DNA from: Mycobacterium pseudokansasii
GTDB lineage: Bacteria; Actinomycetota; Actinomycetes; Mycobacteriales; Mycobacteriaceae
NCBI RefSeq assembly: GCF_900566075.1
Contig: NZ_UPHU01000001.1
Coordinates: 2,976,001-3,040,000, forward strand
Reading direction: 5' to 3'
Length of the DNA: 64,000 nucleotides
The first letter of the stretch is position 1. Each line of letters opens with the position of its first letter. Under the pieces are notes generated by a model that was given only the letters and a program-made list of their open reading frames with translations, did no database searches and was not told where the DNA came from. Both the position numbers and the translations under genes were made by a program. This document shows, in pieces, positions 28,191 to 38,026 of this stretch.

Positions 28191-29032
28191 AGGTCAAGGC
28201 GTACCTGGACCTGATGCGGGCGCCTGCTGCGCTCACCGTGCTCGGTGACACTGCGGTGGGCGCCATCTGGGCTGGGCGTCCGCTGACCGGACGCCGGCTG
28301 GCGCTCCCGCTGGCGTCGGCGCTGCTGTATTGGAGCGGCATGGTGCTCAACGACTGGGCCGACCGCGAGCGCGACGCCATCGAACGCCCGGAACGGCCGA
28401 TCCCGTCCGGTGAAGTGTCGGCCGGCAGGGCGGTGTCTTTCGCTGCCGCGCTGGCCGCGGCGGGACTCGCGACCGCAACGGCGGCCGGCGGCCGCCACGG
28501 CCTGGCCGCCGCGGGCCGAATCACGTTGTGCGTCGCGGCTTATGACCTGGTTGCCAAGGACACGGCCGCGGGGCCGTTGGTCATGGCCGGCTGCCGGTTC
28601 CTCGACGTGATGCTCGGCGCCGGCCCCAACTATCGTCGTGCGCTGGTTCCGGCCTCGGTGATCGGCGGGCACACCACGGCGATCACGGTACTGTCCCGCA
28701 GTGAGGTCACGGGTTCAGAACGCAGCCTGCCGGCCGTCGTCGGGGGCATGGCGGCGTCGGTGGCCGCCTCGGCGATGGTGTGCACACCGGGTTTTCGCGC
28801 CGCACCCGCCGCGGCGGTGTACGCGTGGTCGTTTGGGCCCGGCTTGTGGAAGGCATGGCAACAGCCGACCGCCACGGTGCTGCGCAGCGCGGTGCGCACT
28901 GGCATCGCGTCGACGATCGCGGTCCAGGCCATGCTGGCCGCCCGGGCGCCGCGCACCATGCTGGCCTTGTGCGGGCTCGCAATGGGATTGCGGCTCAAAG
29001 TTTCTGCGCCCCAACCCACTGAGGTGACCTGA
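28187..29032 (+). CDS. eboC: UbiA-family prenyltransferase, EboC/SCO3242-like
   Basis: 281 residues, GTG start overlapping the previous stop. Several membrane helices (residues ~45-60, 85-110, 115-130, 145-165, 200-230). The first Asp-rich motif is NDWADRERDAIERPERP near residue 65. The second is AYDLVAKD near 122. Both match the UbiA superfamily, which moves prenyl groups from a diphosphate onto a small acceptor at the membrane. The EboC member of the ebo cluster is of this class. The natural substrates are unknown. Confidence 0.85.
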   Translation: MKVKAYLDLMRAPAALTVLGDTAVGAIWAGRPLTGRRLALPLASALLYWSGMVLNDWADRERDAIERPERPIPSGEVSAGRAVSFAAALAAAGLATATAAGGRHGLAAAGRITLCVAAYDLVAKDTAAGPLVMAGCRFLDVMLGAGPNYRRALVPASVIGGHTTAITVLSRSEVTGSERSLPAVVGGMAASVAASAMVCTPGFRAAPAAAVYAWSFGPGLWKAWQQPTATVLRSAVRTGIASTIAVQAMLAARAPRTMLALCGLAMGLRLKVSAPQPTEVT

Positions 29033-30453
29033 TGCATGTTGGCTACAATACGAATGGCTTGACCGACCACCCGCTTGCCGACGCGCTCGCGCTGATCGCC
29101 GATCACGGGTATACCGCCGTCGCGCTGACCATCGGCTACCCGCATGTTCGGCCCTTCGACTCCGATCTCGGTGCGCAGCTGGGCGCCGTGCGCGCGCTGC
29201 TGGACGCTCACGGATTGCAGGTGGCGATCGAAACGGGAGCGCGCTATCTGCTGGATCCGCAGGTCAAGCACAAACCTGCGCTCGTCGATATCGCCGCGGA
29301 ACCCCGCGTCGAATTCCTTCGGCGGGCAATCGATATCGCCGCGGACCTCGGGGCCACCTGCGTGTCGCTGTGGTCCGGCTACGCCGTCGACTACAGCGAC
29401 CCCGACACCACCCGGGAGTTGCTCGTCAGCAGGCTGGCGCAGGTGGTCGACTATGCGGACCGCAAGGCGGTCACGCTCGGATTCGAGCCCGAACCCGGAA
29501 TGTTCGTCGAGACCGTGGAACAAGCCCGCGGCGTGTGCCGGGCACTGGGTGATCCGCCGCGACTGGGCATCACGCTCGACGTCGGTCACTGCGTGATGAC
29601 CGAGCCGGCGGGCGCGCACGCAGCCATCGCCGACCTGGGCGACAAACTGGTCAACGTCCACCTCGACGACATGACACCGCTCAAGCATGAACACCTCGAG
29701 TTCGGCCATGGCGACCTCGATCTCGGGGCGGTGATGGATGCCCTGCAGACCAGCGGCTTCGGCGGGGTTGCCTCGGTCGAGCTGCCACGTCATTCCCACG
29801 ACGCGCCGAATGTGCTGCGGCGCAGCATGTCCGCCATCAATCGCGCCAGGCTGCCGATCGCGGCGCGCTCGTGGATCGACAACGCTGCGGCCGAGATCCG
29901 TAGCGGCCCGGACAAGATCCTGGAAGTCTTCCCCAAAGCCGAGCGCGCAATGTCGCAGGGCTCCGGTGATGAGACCCTCATGGCCCGAGTACAACTGCTG
30001 ACCACCCTGGTAGCCGAAATTCCCGACGAGACAGCGGGTCCGCTCGTCGAAAGGCTGTACCAATGGGGGGATAGCGACGAACGCCTGGCCGTGCTCCGCG
30101 GCCTGGAGACGGCGGCGCTGGACGGCAACCTCGGACCGGTTACCGCAGCGGCCGGCGTGACGCTGGCCGAGGATGCGTTGCGGTGCAACGATCCGCGGCT
30201 GGTCGGCGCGGCGCTCGGTGGATTCGGAACCCGGTTCCTGGCCCAGCCCACCTGGCGTCATGGCGTGATGAAGCTGATCTTCATGGAGGTGCCGTTACGG
30301 GCCGTACCCGGCCTGCGCATCCGAGCCGATGCGGAATTGAGCCGGATGGCAACCGATTACATCAGCGAACGTACTGCCGCCGGACGGCCGGTATCGGCCG
30401 ACGTGAGGATGCTGCAGCAGCTGGCCGCCACGATGACGGAGGTGCCGGAGTGA
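29032..30453 (+). CDS. TIM-barrel sugar-phosphate isomerase-like domain fused to an EboA-like domain
   Basis: 473 residues, ATG sharing one base with the eboC stop (TGATG). Residues 1-~270 form an AP-endonuclease-2/xylose-isomerase-like barrel: metal-ligand candidates E in LGFEPEPGMFVE, D-x-G-H in TLDVGHC, H-x-D in VNVHLDD and E in VASVELPRHSH. Residues ~290-473 resemble EboA: LLTTLVAEIPDET, AEDALRCNDPRLVGAALGGFG, WRHGVMKLIFMEVPL, RADAELSRMATDYISERTAAGRPV. In cyanobacterial clusters EboA is a separate protein, so this is a fusion. The division into two domains is seen in the sequence; the EboA assignment is from recalled family patterns. Confidence 0.72.
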   Translation: MHVGYNTNGLTDHPLADALALIADHGYTAVALTIGYPHVRPFDSDLGAQLGAVRALLDAHGLQVAIETGARYLLDPQVKHKPALVDIAAEPRVEFLRRAIDIAADLGATCVSLWSGYAVDYSDPDTTRELLVSRLAQVVDYADRKAVTLGFEPEPGMFVETVEQARGVCRALGDPPRLGITLDVGHCVMTEPAGAHAAIADLGDKLVNVHLDDMTPLKHEHLEFGHGDLDLGAVMDALQTSGFGGVASVELPRHSHDAPNVLRRSMSAINRARLPIAARSWIDNAAAEIRSGPDKILEVFPKAERAMSQGSGDETLMARVQLLTTLVAEIPDETAGPLVERLYQWGDSDERLAVLRGLETAALDGNLGPVTAAAGVTLAEDALRCNDPRLVGAALGGFGTRFLAQPTWRHGVMKLIFMEVPLRAVPGLRIRADAELSRMATDYISERTAAGRPVSADVRMLQQLAATMTEVPE

Positions 30454-31301
30454 GGATCTTCGACCCGCACATTCACATGACGTCACGGACCACCGACGAT
30501 TACCAGGCGATGTATGCCGCGGGCGTGCGTGCCGTCGTGGAGCCGGCCTTCTGGATGGGCCAGCCCCGCACCTGCGCAGGATCGTTCGTCGACTACTTCG
30601 ACAGTCTCATCGGCTGGGAGCGTTACCGAGCGTCCCAGTTCGGTATCGCCCACAACTGCACGATCGCGCTGAATCCCAAGGAGGCCAACGACAGCCGCTG
30701 CCGGGCCGTGCTCGAGCAGATCCCGCGGTATCTGTCGAAGAGCGGTGTGGTCGCCGTCGGTGAGATCGGCTACGACTCCATGACACCCGAGGAAACCTCG
30801 GTGTTCCACACGCAATTGGAGATGGCCGCCGAATACGGCCTGCCCGCGCTGGTGCACACCCCGCACCGGGACAAGCTCGGGGGCACGCTGGCCAGCATCG
30901 AGCTGGTGAAGCGGGTCGGAATCGATCCCGGGATGGTGCTGCTGGACCACCTCAACGAGGTGACCATTGAGCCGGCCCGAGACAGCGGATGCTGGATGGG
31001 CTTCTCGATCTATCCGGACACCAAGATGGACGAAGCGCGAATGGTCGTCTTGATGCAGCGTTTCGGCCTCGAACGGATCATCGTCAACTCGGCCGCCGAT
31101 TGGGGACGATCCGATCCGCTCAAGACGGTCAAGACCGCGAAGGCGATGCTGGCGGCCTCGTTCAGCGAAGACGACGTCGACCGGGTGCTGTGGCGCAACC
31201 CGGTCGAGTTCTACGGCCAAAGCGGGCAGCTTCGCCTGTTGAGCGAAGGGCAGCAGGCGGCCTTCGCCGGCAACACCGTCAACCGCGGAGAAAAGCGCTG
31301 A
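30450..31301 (+). CDS. eboB: TatD-like metal-dependent hydrolase, EboB-like
   Basis: 283 residues from the GTG at 30450 overlapping the preceding stop. Amidohydrolase signatures of the TatD group: D-x-H-x-H as DPHIHM at residues 5-10, the bridging Glu in VVAVGEIGYD near 107, His in LVHTPHRDK near 137, and LLDHLNEV near 170. TatD enzymes are usually nucleases, but the EboB branch sits in ebo clusters and is thought to act on a small molecule. The catalytic residues appear intact. Confidence 0.82.
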   Translation: MRIFDPHIHMTSRTTDDYQAMYAAGVRAVVEPAFWMGQPRTCAGSFVDYFDSLIGWERYRASQFGIAHNCTIALNPKEANDSRCRAVLEQIPRYLSKSGVVAVGEIGYDSMTPEETSVFHTQLEMAAEYGLPALVHTPHRDKLGGTLASIELVKRVGIDPGMVLLDHLNEVTIEPARDSGCWMGFSIYPDTKMDEARMVVLMQRFGLERIIVNSAADWGRSDPLKTVKTAKAMLAASFSEDDVDRVLWRNPVEFYGQSGQLRLLSEGQQAAFAGNTVNRGEKR

Positions 31302-32419
31302 TGCTGTCCTACTGCAGCAATGTCGTCGCTGCCGACAGTCTGCAGGCGCTGGAGCACCGACTGCTGTCGGTGTTCGCGCCGGCTCGGCAACGCGCCGGAC
31401 TGGAACGCCTCGGCGTCGGCCTGTGGTTGCCGGCCGCCACCATGGCCCGGTTGTCCACTGATCGAGCAGCGCGCACCCGGCTGGCCGCGATCCTGGCCGA
31501 CAACGGGCTTGCCGTGGTGACCATGAACGCTTTTCCCTACGGGGTATTCCACGGCGCTTCGGTGAAACACAAAGTCTACCAACCTGATTGGACTACGCCA
31601 GAGCGGCTCACATACACCCGGCACTGCGCCGAGGTGCTCAGTGACCTGCTGGCCGGCACCGAACACGGCACCATCTCGACACTGCCGCTGGGCTGGAACA
31701 ACCCATGGGACGAGGCGGCCGACGACCGGGCCCGGCAGACGCTGGCCGCGCTCAGCGACGATCTGCGGCGCATCGAGCAGGAGTCCGGGCATCGGATCAG
31801 GTTGGCCGTCGAGCCCGAGCCCGGCTGCGTGATCGGATCATGCCGCGACGCCATCGGTTGGTTCGGCCGCGGCAACATCGATACCCGCTACATCGGACTG
31901 TGCCTGGACACCTGCCACCTGGCCGTGATGGGTGAGAACCCGGCCGAGGTGGTGGCCGGTCTGGCCGACATCGGCATCGACGTGGTGAAGATCCAGGCCT
32001 CCAACGCAATTGCGATCGACGACCTGGCCGCCGACGGGGTGACCGAAGCCTTCGCCGAGTTCGCGGGGTCGCCGTATCTGCATCAGGTCAACGGCGTCGA
32101 TGCCGACGGGCGCCAGTGGTTCCGCGACGACCTGTCCTTCGCGGACCCGTCGACACCGCGGACCGGCAGCGCCCGGGTGCACTACCACGTCCCGCTGCAC
32201 CTAGCTCCGCCGGCACCGTTGAGCAACACGTCGCAGGTGCTGGCCGATGTCATGCGCATGTTGAGCACGGGGGCGCTGCCTGAGCCCATCGACGTCGAAA
32301 TCGAAACCTACACCTGGGAAGTCCTTCCGTCGTCGCTGCGGATGGGCAGCCTGGCCGAGGACATCGCGGCCGAAATCCGTTGGCTGAAAGACCTGTTGCG
32401 CGAACGGGACGCGGCATGA
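31301..32419 (+). CDS. eboE: Metabolite traffic protein EboE
   Basis: 372 residues from ATG 31301, which shares one base with the previous stop. TIM-barrel protein of the xylose-isomerase-like superfamily: LSYCSNVVAADSLQALE at the start, VVTMNAFPYGVFHG near 70, LAVEPEPGC near 170, IGLCLDTCHLAVM near 200, VVKIQASNAI near 230 and the terminal HYHVPLHL. These match the EboE family. In scytonemin-producing cyanobacteria the ebo products are needed to move the precursor monomer to the periplasm; the exact reaction of EboE is not known. Confidence 0.85.
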   Translation: MLSYCSNVVAADSLQALEHRLLSVFAPARQRAGLERLGVGLWLPAATMARLSTDRAARTRLAAILADNGLAVVTMNAFPYGVFHGASVKHKVYQPDWTTPERLTYTRHCAEVLSDLLAGTEHGTISTLPLGWNNPWDEAADDRARQTLAALSDDLRRIEQESGHRIRLAVEPEPGCVIGSCRDAIGWFGRGNIDTRYIGLCLDTCHLAVMGENPAEVVAGLADIGIDVVKIQASNAIAIDDLAADGVTEAFAEFAGSPYLHQVNGVDADGRQWFRDDLSFADPSTPRTGSARVHYHVPLHLAPPAPLSNTSQVLADVMRMLSTGALPEPIDVEIETYTWEVLPSSLRMGSLAEDIAAEIRWLKDLLRERDAA

Positions 32420-33804
32420 CCCGACGAGTTCTGCTGGTCAACGTCGTCGGGCTCACCCAACCGCTGCTGCGGCACATGCCGAATCTCGCCGCGCTTGCCG
32501 CCAAGGGCGCCATGCGACAACTGGCACCGGTGTTTCCGGCGGTCACCTGCTCGGTGCAGTCGTCGATGGTCACCGGCCTGATGCCCAACCAGCACGGAAT
32601 CGTCGGCAACGGCTGGTATTTCCGTGACCTGGGCGAGGTGCTGCTCTGGCGGCAGAGCAACAAGCTGGTTGCGGGGGAGAAGGTTTGGGAGACCGCTGCC
32701 GGTCGCTTCGACGGATACACCTCGGCGAACGTCGGCTGGTGGTATGCGATGAACGCGAGCAACGACGTGATCGTCACGCCGCGGCCGGTGTATCACCAAG
32801 ACGGACGCAAATCGCCGGATTGCTACGTCGTGCCGTCGGATCTGCACGACATCCTGACCGACAAGCTGGGCGTGTTTCCGCTCTTTCAGTACTGGGGCCC
32901 GACGGCCGACATCACGTCGTCGCGCTGGCTGGTGGCTGCGTCGATAGAGATCCTGCAACGTTATTCGCCCACCCTGCTCACCGCGTATATCCCGCATCTG
33001 GACTACGACTTTCAACGCTACGGTCCGCACTCACCGCAGGCGATCACCGCCGCCGCCGACGTCGACGCGGCGCTGGTGCCCCTGCTGGCCGCGGCCGCCG
33101 AGCACGACATGACGACCATCGTCGTCTCCGAGTACGGGATCGCACCGGCTGAGCGCCCGGTGGATATCAACCGTCAACTCCGGCGGGAAGGGTATCTGAG
33201 TGTCTACACCCAGCAGGGCCGGGAATACCTGGACCCGTGGACATCGCGGGCGTTCGCCGTCGCCGACCATCAGGCCGCCCATATCTATGTGCGCGACGAG
33301 TCCGACATCGCCCGGGTGGCCGCTCTGGTCGCCGAGCTTGACGGCGTGGATCAGGTGATGGACCGAAACGCACAGCAGCGCTTGGCAATTGATCATCCGC
33401 GGGCAGGTGAGCTGGTGGCGGTCGCCGAGCCGGGCGCCTGGTTCACCTACTACTACTGGCTCGACGACGCCCGGGCACCGGAGTTCGCGCCGTGCGTGGA
33501 CATCCATCGCAAGCCCGGATACGACCCCGCCGAGTTGCTGATGAACCCCGACGATCGGACCGTCAAAGCCAAGGCCGCCGCGGCACTGGCCAAGAAGGCG
33601 TTGGGTCTTCGATACACCATGGGAGTCATCGCTCTTCACGGCAGGCATGTCGGCGGTACGCACGGCAGACTGCCGGACTCCGACGAGGACACGCCGCTGA
33701 TCATCACCTCGTCACCAAACCTGCTGCCGGATAAGGCTGCGCCCCTGCCGGTCACCGCGGTGCGAGACGTGGTGCTGGACGCCCACGGCCTACGGCAACA
33801 CTGA
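32416..33804 (+). CDS. eboF: Alkaline-phosphatase-superfamily nucleotide pyrophosphatase, EboF-like
   Basis: 462 residues, ATG overlapping the eboE stop (ATGA). NPP-type fold: the nucleophile region FPAVTCSVQSSMVTGLMPNQHGIVGNGW at residues ~40-67 (Thr candidate), HLDYDFQRYGP near 197 (metal site), ADHQAAHIYV near 290 and HGRHVGGTHG near 420. The usual S-D-H-G metal site appears as SEYG (near 240), a change worth noting. It would hydrolyse a phosphodiester or nucleotide-linked intermediate. Last gene of the operon; its 3' end overlaps the convergent cycA gene by 15 bases. Confidence 0.8.
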   Translation: MTRRVLLVNVVGLTQPLLRHMPNLAALAAKGAMRQLAPVFPAVTCSVQSSMVTGLMPNQHGIVGNGWYFRDLGEVLLWRQSNKLVAGEKVWETAAGRFDGYTSANVGWWYAMNASNDVIVTPRPVYHQDGRKSPDCYVVPSDLHDILTDKLGVFPLFQYWGPTADITSSRWLVAASIEILQRYSPTLLTAYIPHLDYDFQRYGPHSPQAITAAADVDAALVPLLAAAAEHDMTTIVVSEYGIAPAERPVDINRQLRREGYLSVYTQQGREYLDPWTSRAFAVADHQAAHIYVRDESDIARVAALVAELDGVDQVMDRNAQQRLAIDHPRAGELVAVAEPGAWFTYYYWLDDARAPEFAPCVDIHRKPGYDPAELLMNPDDRTVKAKAAAALAKKALGLRYTMGVIALHGRHVGGTHGRLPDSDEDTPLIITSSPNLLPDKAAPLPVTAVRDVVLDAHGLRQH

Positions 33805-35181
33805 AGGCTCGACGCGGACCGCTCTGGCGTTGGCGGTTCGCCTCCGGACGATGATCCAACCCAGCGTGAGGACCGCGAACCACAGCGGGGCCGATGCCAA
33901 CGCGATCGCTGTTTCGGGGTTGGTGGTCAGGGTCCAGATCACGAATGCAAAGAAGGCCAGCACCGCCCAACACATTCGTACGCCCCCGGGCATCTTGTAG
34001 GCGGAGTCGGCGTGACGCTCTGGATGCCGTCGGCGGTACACGAGGTAGCTGAGGACGATCGTTGCCCATACGAACATGAAGAGCAGCGAGGCGACGGTGG
34101 TGATCAGCGTGAAGGCGCCGATGACCGACCCGCCCGCGTAGAGCAGCGGGATGGAGGTCAGCAGCAGCGGAGCCGTGAACATGATGGCCGACGCGGGCAC
34201 GCCACCCCGGTTGAGGCGTTGGAAGACGCTTGGTGCGCTGCCCTCGTCGGCCAGGCCGAACAACATCCGGCCGGTGGAAAACACGCCGGAATTCGCCGAG
34301 GAGGCCGCTGCGGTGGTCACCACGAAGTTGACGACCGATGCTGCCGCGGCCAGGCCCGCCAGCGAGAACATTGTCACGAACGGGGATTGGCCGCTGGCGA
34401 AGCGCCGCCAGGGCACCACGCCCAGGATTGCCACCAGAGCACCGACGTAGAAGATCGCCACCCGCACCGGAACGGCATTGATCGCGCGGGGAAGCGTACG
34501 GCGTGGGTTTGCCGTTTCGCCGGCGGCGGTGCCGACGAGTTCGACACCGATGTAGGCAAAGAACGCGATCTGGAAGCCGCTGGCCACGCCCATAAAGCCC
34601 CGGGGGAACAATCCGCCGTCGTTCCAAAGGTTTTCGATCGTCGCTCGATCACCTTGCGGAGAGACGAAGTTGGTCACCACCAGGAATGCGCCCAACGCGA
34701 TGAGGCTCACTATCGCGACGACCTTGATCAACGCCAGCCAGAATTCCATCTCGCCGAAATGGCCGACGCTGAACAAGTTGACCATGAGGATGAGGGCGAC
34801 GATGAGCAGCGACGGTAACCAAACCGGCGAGGCGGGCCACCAGAACCTGGCATAGCCGGTGATCGCGACGAGGTCTGCGATGCCGGTGACGACCCAGGCG
34901 AACCAGTACGACCACCCCAGGTAAAAAGCTGCGGCGGGTCCCAACAGGTCAGCCGTGAAATCGACGAACGATTTGTAGTTCAGGTTCGACAGCAGCAATT
35001 CACCCATCGCCCGCAGGACGAAAAACACGAAGAACCCGATGATCGCGTACACCACCAGCACCGCGGGACCGGCGAGGGAGATCGTGCGTCCGGACCCCAT
35101 GAACAGGCCGGTGCCGATCGCACCCCCGATGGCGATCAACTGAATATGACGGTTGGCGAGCCTGCGTTGCAGGTGCGGCAT
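33790..35181 (-). CDS. cycA: Amino acid permease, CycA-type (D-serine/D-alanine/glycine transporter)
   Basis: 463 residues. APC-superfamily permease with about twelve membrane helices. The helix-1 signature AIGGAIGTGLFMGSGRTI is at residues ~17-34, GFQIAFFAYIGVELVGTAAGE near 205. Proton-coupled uptake of small neutral amino acids. CycA is linked to D-cycloserine susceptibility in mycobacteria. It lies where M. tuberculosis has Rv1704c, except that the ebo-type operon separates it from the COMT gene. The N-terminal tail before helix 1 is short. Confidence 0.9.
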   Translation of the reverse strand: MPHLQRRLANRHIQLIAIGGAIGTGLFMGSGRTISLAGPAVLVVYAIIGFFVFFVLRAMGELLLSNLNYKSFVDFTADLLGPAAAFYLGWSYWFAWVVTGIADLVAITGYARFWWPASPVWLPSLLIVALILMVNLFSVGHFGEMEFWLALIKVVAIVSLIALGAFLVVTNFVSPQGDRATIENLWNDGGLFPRGFMGVASGFQIAFFAYIGVELVGTAAGETANPRRTLPRAINAVPVRVAIFYVGALVAILGVVPWRRFASGQSPFVTMFSLAGLAAAASVVNFVVTTAAASSANSGVFSTGRMLFGLADEGSAPSVFQRLNRGGVPASAIMFTAPLLLTSIPLLYAGGSVIGAFTLITTVASLLFMFVWATIVLSYLVYRRRHPERHADSAYKMPGGVRMCWAVLAFFAFVIWTLTTNPETAIALASAPLWFAVLTLGWIIVRRRTANARAVRVEPSVLP

Positions 35182-35232
35182 GTGGGGTCCTCATCACGTG
35201 GTGGGTTGAATTGTGCACCACAGCGGCGGCGG

Positions 35233-36408
35233 TCACCCCGCAAATGGCGGCCGGGACATCACGGTGACCCGCAACCCGTACTTGGGACCGGCGCCCGCAG
35301 CGGCAGCGCCCGGGCCGGCCAGTGGCATTCCGCCCAACAGGCTTCCCGGCGCGGCGACCTCCGGCGGATTGACGATGTCGCTGGCCAGCGGTGCAGCGTC
35401 CGCTACTGCCGGGCCCACGCCCGGGTCGACGGCGGTCCACGCGGGAGGCACCGACAACTTACCGACGGAGGATGCGTTGCCCAGTCCCGCGGCTATGGGC
35501 CCGGCGCCACCGACGGCAGCCGGGGCGGCGCCGGCGGCAGCCGAGGCCGCTCCCGCGGCCGCGTCGGCGGCCTCCGGGCCGATCCAGCCCAGCGCCCGCC
35601 ACGACGTGATCAGGCTGTTGCCGATACCGATAGCGAAATACGGCAGACCCACGGTGTTGTAGATGAGCTGGGATATCGGCAAATACCAGTCGACGAGCCA
35701 CTGCAGCCACGCCGGAATCGAGGAGGCGCCGACCGACGCCAACTCGGACGCGAGAGGAGACGCCAGGCTCATCAGTGTGCCCGGCAGCTCAGAGATCAGC
35801 CCGGACAGTGTGCTCTGCGCCGTGCCCGCCGCGGTGGCAGCGGCCTGGGCAACCGTGGCGGACTGCATAGCGACCGCGGACGGGCTGGTGATGTGTGGCG
35901 GCGGGGTAAATGGCGTGAGCTTCGCGGCGCTGGCCGAGGAAGCCGCGTAGCTGTACATCGCTCTGCTGTCCTGGGCCCACATCTCAGCGTATTGAGCTTC
36001 CAGGGCTGCGATGGCGGCACCGAATTGCCCGTAGACGTTTTTCGCGACGAGCGATGCCAGCTGCGCGCGGTTGGCCGCGATGAGCGGCGGGGGGACCACT
36101 GAGGCAAACGCCGTCTCGAAGGCTGCCGCTGCCGCCCGCGCCTGGCTGGCAGCTTGTTCGGCCTGCGCGGCGGCGGCTCGCATCCATGCCAGATAGGGTG
36201 CGACCGCTTGGAACATCAAGGCCGATGCCGGGCCCAGCCATTCGTCGGAGTGCAGCGTCGTCAGCACCCTTTCGTAGCCGTCAGCGGTCAGACTCAGCTC
36301 GGAAGCCAATCCGTTCCAGGCCGATGCGGTCGCCACCATGGGCGCGGAACCCGGGCCGGCGTACAAGCGCCCCGAGTTGACTTCCGGTGGCAGTGCCCCG
36401 AAATCCAT
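35233..36408 (-). CDS. PPE family protein, PPE-SVP subgroup
   Basis: 391 residues. The PPE domain begins [20 protein letters not shown] and carries the WxG motif (DEWLGPAS) near residue 57. The C-terminal part has the SVP signature GKLSVPPAW near 317 and ends with an SRPPFAG tail. PPE proteins are exported by ESX type VII systems, usually ESX-5 for this subgroup, together with a PE partner. No PE gene is adjacent. Position matches Rv1705c (PPE22). Confidence 0.9.
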   Translation of the reverse strand: MDFGALPPEVNSGRLYAGPGSAPMVATASAWNGLASELSLTADGYERVLTTLHSDEWLGPASALMFQAVAPYLAWMRAAAAQAEQAASQARAAAAAFETAFASVVPPPLIAANRAQLASLVAKNVYGQFGAAIAALEAQYAEMWAQDSRAMYSYAASSASAAKLTPFTPPPHITSPSAVAMQSATVAQAAATAAGTAQSTLSGLISELPGTLMSLASPLASELASVGASSIPAWLQWLVDWYLPISQLIYNTVGLPYFAIGIGNSLITSWRALGWIGPEAADAAAGAASAAAGAAPAAVGGAGPIAAGLGNASSVGKLSVPPAWTAVDPGVGPAVADAAPLASDIVNPPEVAAPGSLLGGMPLAGPGAAAAGAGPKYGLRVTVMSRPPFAG

Positions 36409-36461
36409 TTGCTATGAGCTCCTTACGTTGTCGCGGCCCGCCGGGTCGATCACTGAACCGG

Positions 36462-37571
36462 CTATCCGGCGTTCGGCGGTCGACAGATCACCCGGACTCG
36501 TGATCCATATCGGCGGCCGAAATTGCCGCCGTCCTCAGCCGCTCTCGACCGTGACGGCGATACACTCTGCAGCAGGCCAGACAATTCGCCGGCCCGGACG
36601 CCGGCACGAACTCCGCGGGCCGGTATCGTCAGCACCTTCGCGCCTGCGGAAGAGGGCGGCGGGGTCCACCCCGGTGGCACCGACATCGGTCCGATCTTGA
36701 CGGCCAGACCTGCGCTGATCGCTACCGGCCCGGCGCCCACCTGCGACAAGCTCCACGCCGCAGCGGCGCTGGAAGCACCGGCTGCCGCCCCGGCCGCCGC
36801 GGCCGGCACTTCGACGTTGGAAGCGCTGGACCACAACATCGCCCCCACGAACTGCAGGGAGTTCAGGGTGAGCCCGCCGGCGTCGTAAACGAAAGCCTCC
36901 GAGATGGCCAAGGCGTCCAGAATCGTGGTCCAGTACTGCAGCAAGGTGTTCCAGGGAAGTGCGGCCGGGGACAGGTTGGCGACGTTCGGCGGCGGAGCGA
37001 ACGGCGTCAATACCGAGGCGATCGCCGCGGCGCCGGCGTATTCGTGCATGGCGGTGGCGTCTTGGACCCACATCTCGGCGTAGTGGGCTTCGGCGGTCGC
37101 GATCGCCGGGCTGTTTTGCCCGAACCAGTTGGTCGAGACGAGTGCCGTCAACAAAGCCCTGTTGGCCGCGATCACCGGCGGTGGCACGGTCAGCGCAAAC
37201 GCGAACTCATAGGCGGCTGCGGCCGCGCTGGCCTGGATTGCGGCCTGTTCGGCACGCACCGCTGTGGTACTCAGCCAGCTGACAAACGGCAGAACGGCGG
37301 CCACCATCGCATCGGCTGCCTGGCCCCGCCACCGCAGGCTGGCCAGCTCCAAGGCCGCCGAGCTGTAGGCAGTCGCCGCGGTCTCCAGGTCATCCGCCAA
37401 CCGGTCCCACGCCGCGGCGGCGGCCATCAGGGGCCCCGATCCCGGGCCGCTGTACATACGCCCCGAATTGATCTCGGGTGGCAACGCCGCGAAGTCGGAT
37501 AGCGCACATGGGCTGATGTTGCCGGCCCCCAGCGGGCTGCGGGCAACGGGAAAGTTTTGTACGCCGGGCAC
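36462..37571 (-). CDS. PPE family protein, PPE-SVP subgroup
   Basis: 369 residues as drawn. The PPE domain proper starts at [20 protein letters not shown] (about residue 24). No ATG or GTG is found directly before it in frame, so either the longer ATG start at 37569-37571 is real or a rare start codon is used. The SVP-like [10 protein letters not shown] lies near residue 290. The C-terminal [10 protein letters not shown] resembles the tail of the neighbouring PPE, pointing to a tandem duplication. Position matches Rv1706c. Confidence 0.85.
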   Translation of the reverse strand: MPGVQNFPVARSPLGAGNISPCALSDFAALPPEINSGRMYSGPGSGPLMAAAAAWDRLADDLETAATAYSSAALELASLRWRGQAADAMVAAVLPFVSWLSTTAVRAEQAAIQASAAAAAYEFAFALTVPPPVIAANRALLTALVSTNWFGQNSPAIATAEAHYAEMWVQDATAMHEYAGAAAIASVLTPFAPPPNVANLSPAALPWNTLLQYWTTILDALAISEAFVYDAGGLTLNSLQFVGAMLWSSASNVEVPAAAAGAAAGASSAAAAWSLSQVGAGPVAISAGLAVKIGPMSVPPGWTPPPSSAGAKVLTIPARGVRAGVRAGELSGLLQSVSPSRSRAAEDGGNFGRRYGSRVRVICRPPNAG

Positions 37572-38026
37572 GCCCTACCGTCCGATCACCATGGCCGATG
37601 CCCCATCGCGCGCCCCCCGTGAGCGCAACGCAGCGAGGCACCGAGCGGCATCGACGTGGTGAGCTTCGTTGGCAGGGAAATTGACGGTCATCGGCACCAC
37701 CCATCGCTTGGGACTGACGCGGCCCGGTCGCGACATCGATGTCGGCAAACAGTGCCCTAGTCTGTATCGGCCGTCGTCGAGATCAGGGGGCCGTGCTGCA
37801 ATTGCCGCTTTGTTAAACCCCAGCTAGGGGTGGTGAACGAGAATAAAATCACCGCACGCCTAATCTCGGGCCCCAAATCAATTCCGGTGAGTAAAGCGTT
37901 GCGTTGCGTCAGCCAGGAAGGGGCAAATTGAAATGTAATTCCGAACCTGCGGCTTGACCCACAAATGCGTCTCGCCCGACACCTGGTGCTCGATCCTGGT
38001 GGCCGGCGACGTTAGTGTGGGAGTCC
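37572..38026. other. Intergenic region between divergent PPE and P450 genes
   Basis: 455 bases with no gene seen. A lower-G+C patch around 37840-37945 (GAATAAAATCACC, GGGGCAAATTGAAATGTAATTCC) may hold the P450 promoter, but no confident -35/-10 pair was found. Confidence 0.5.
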
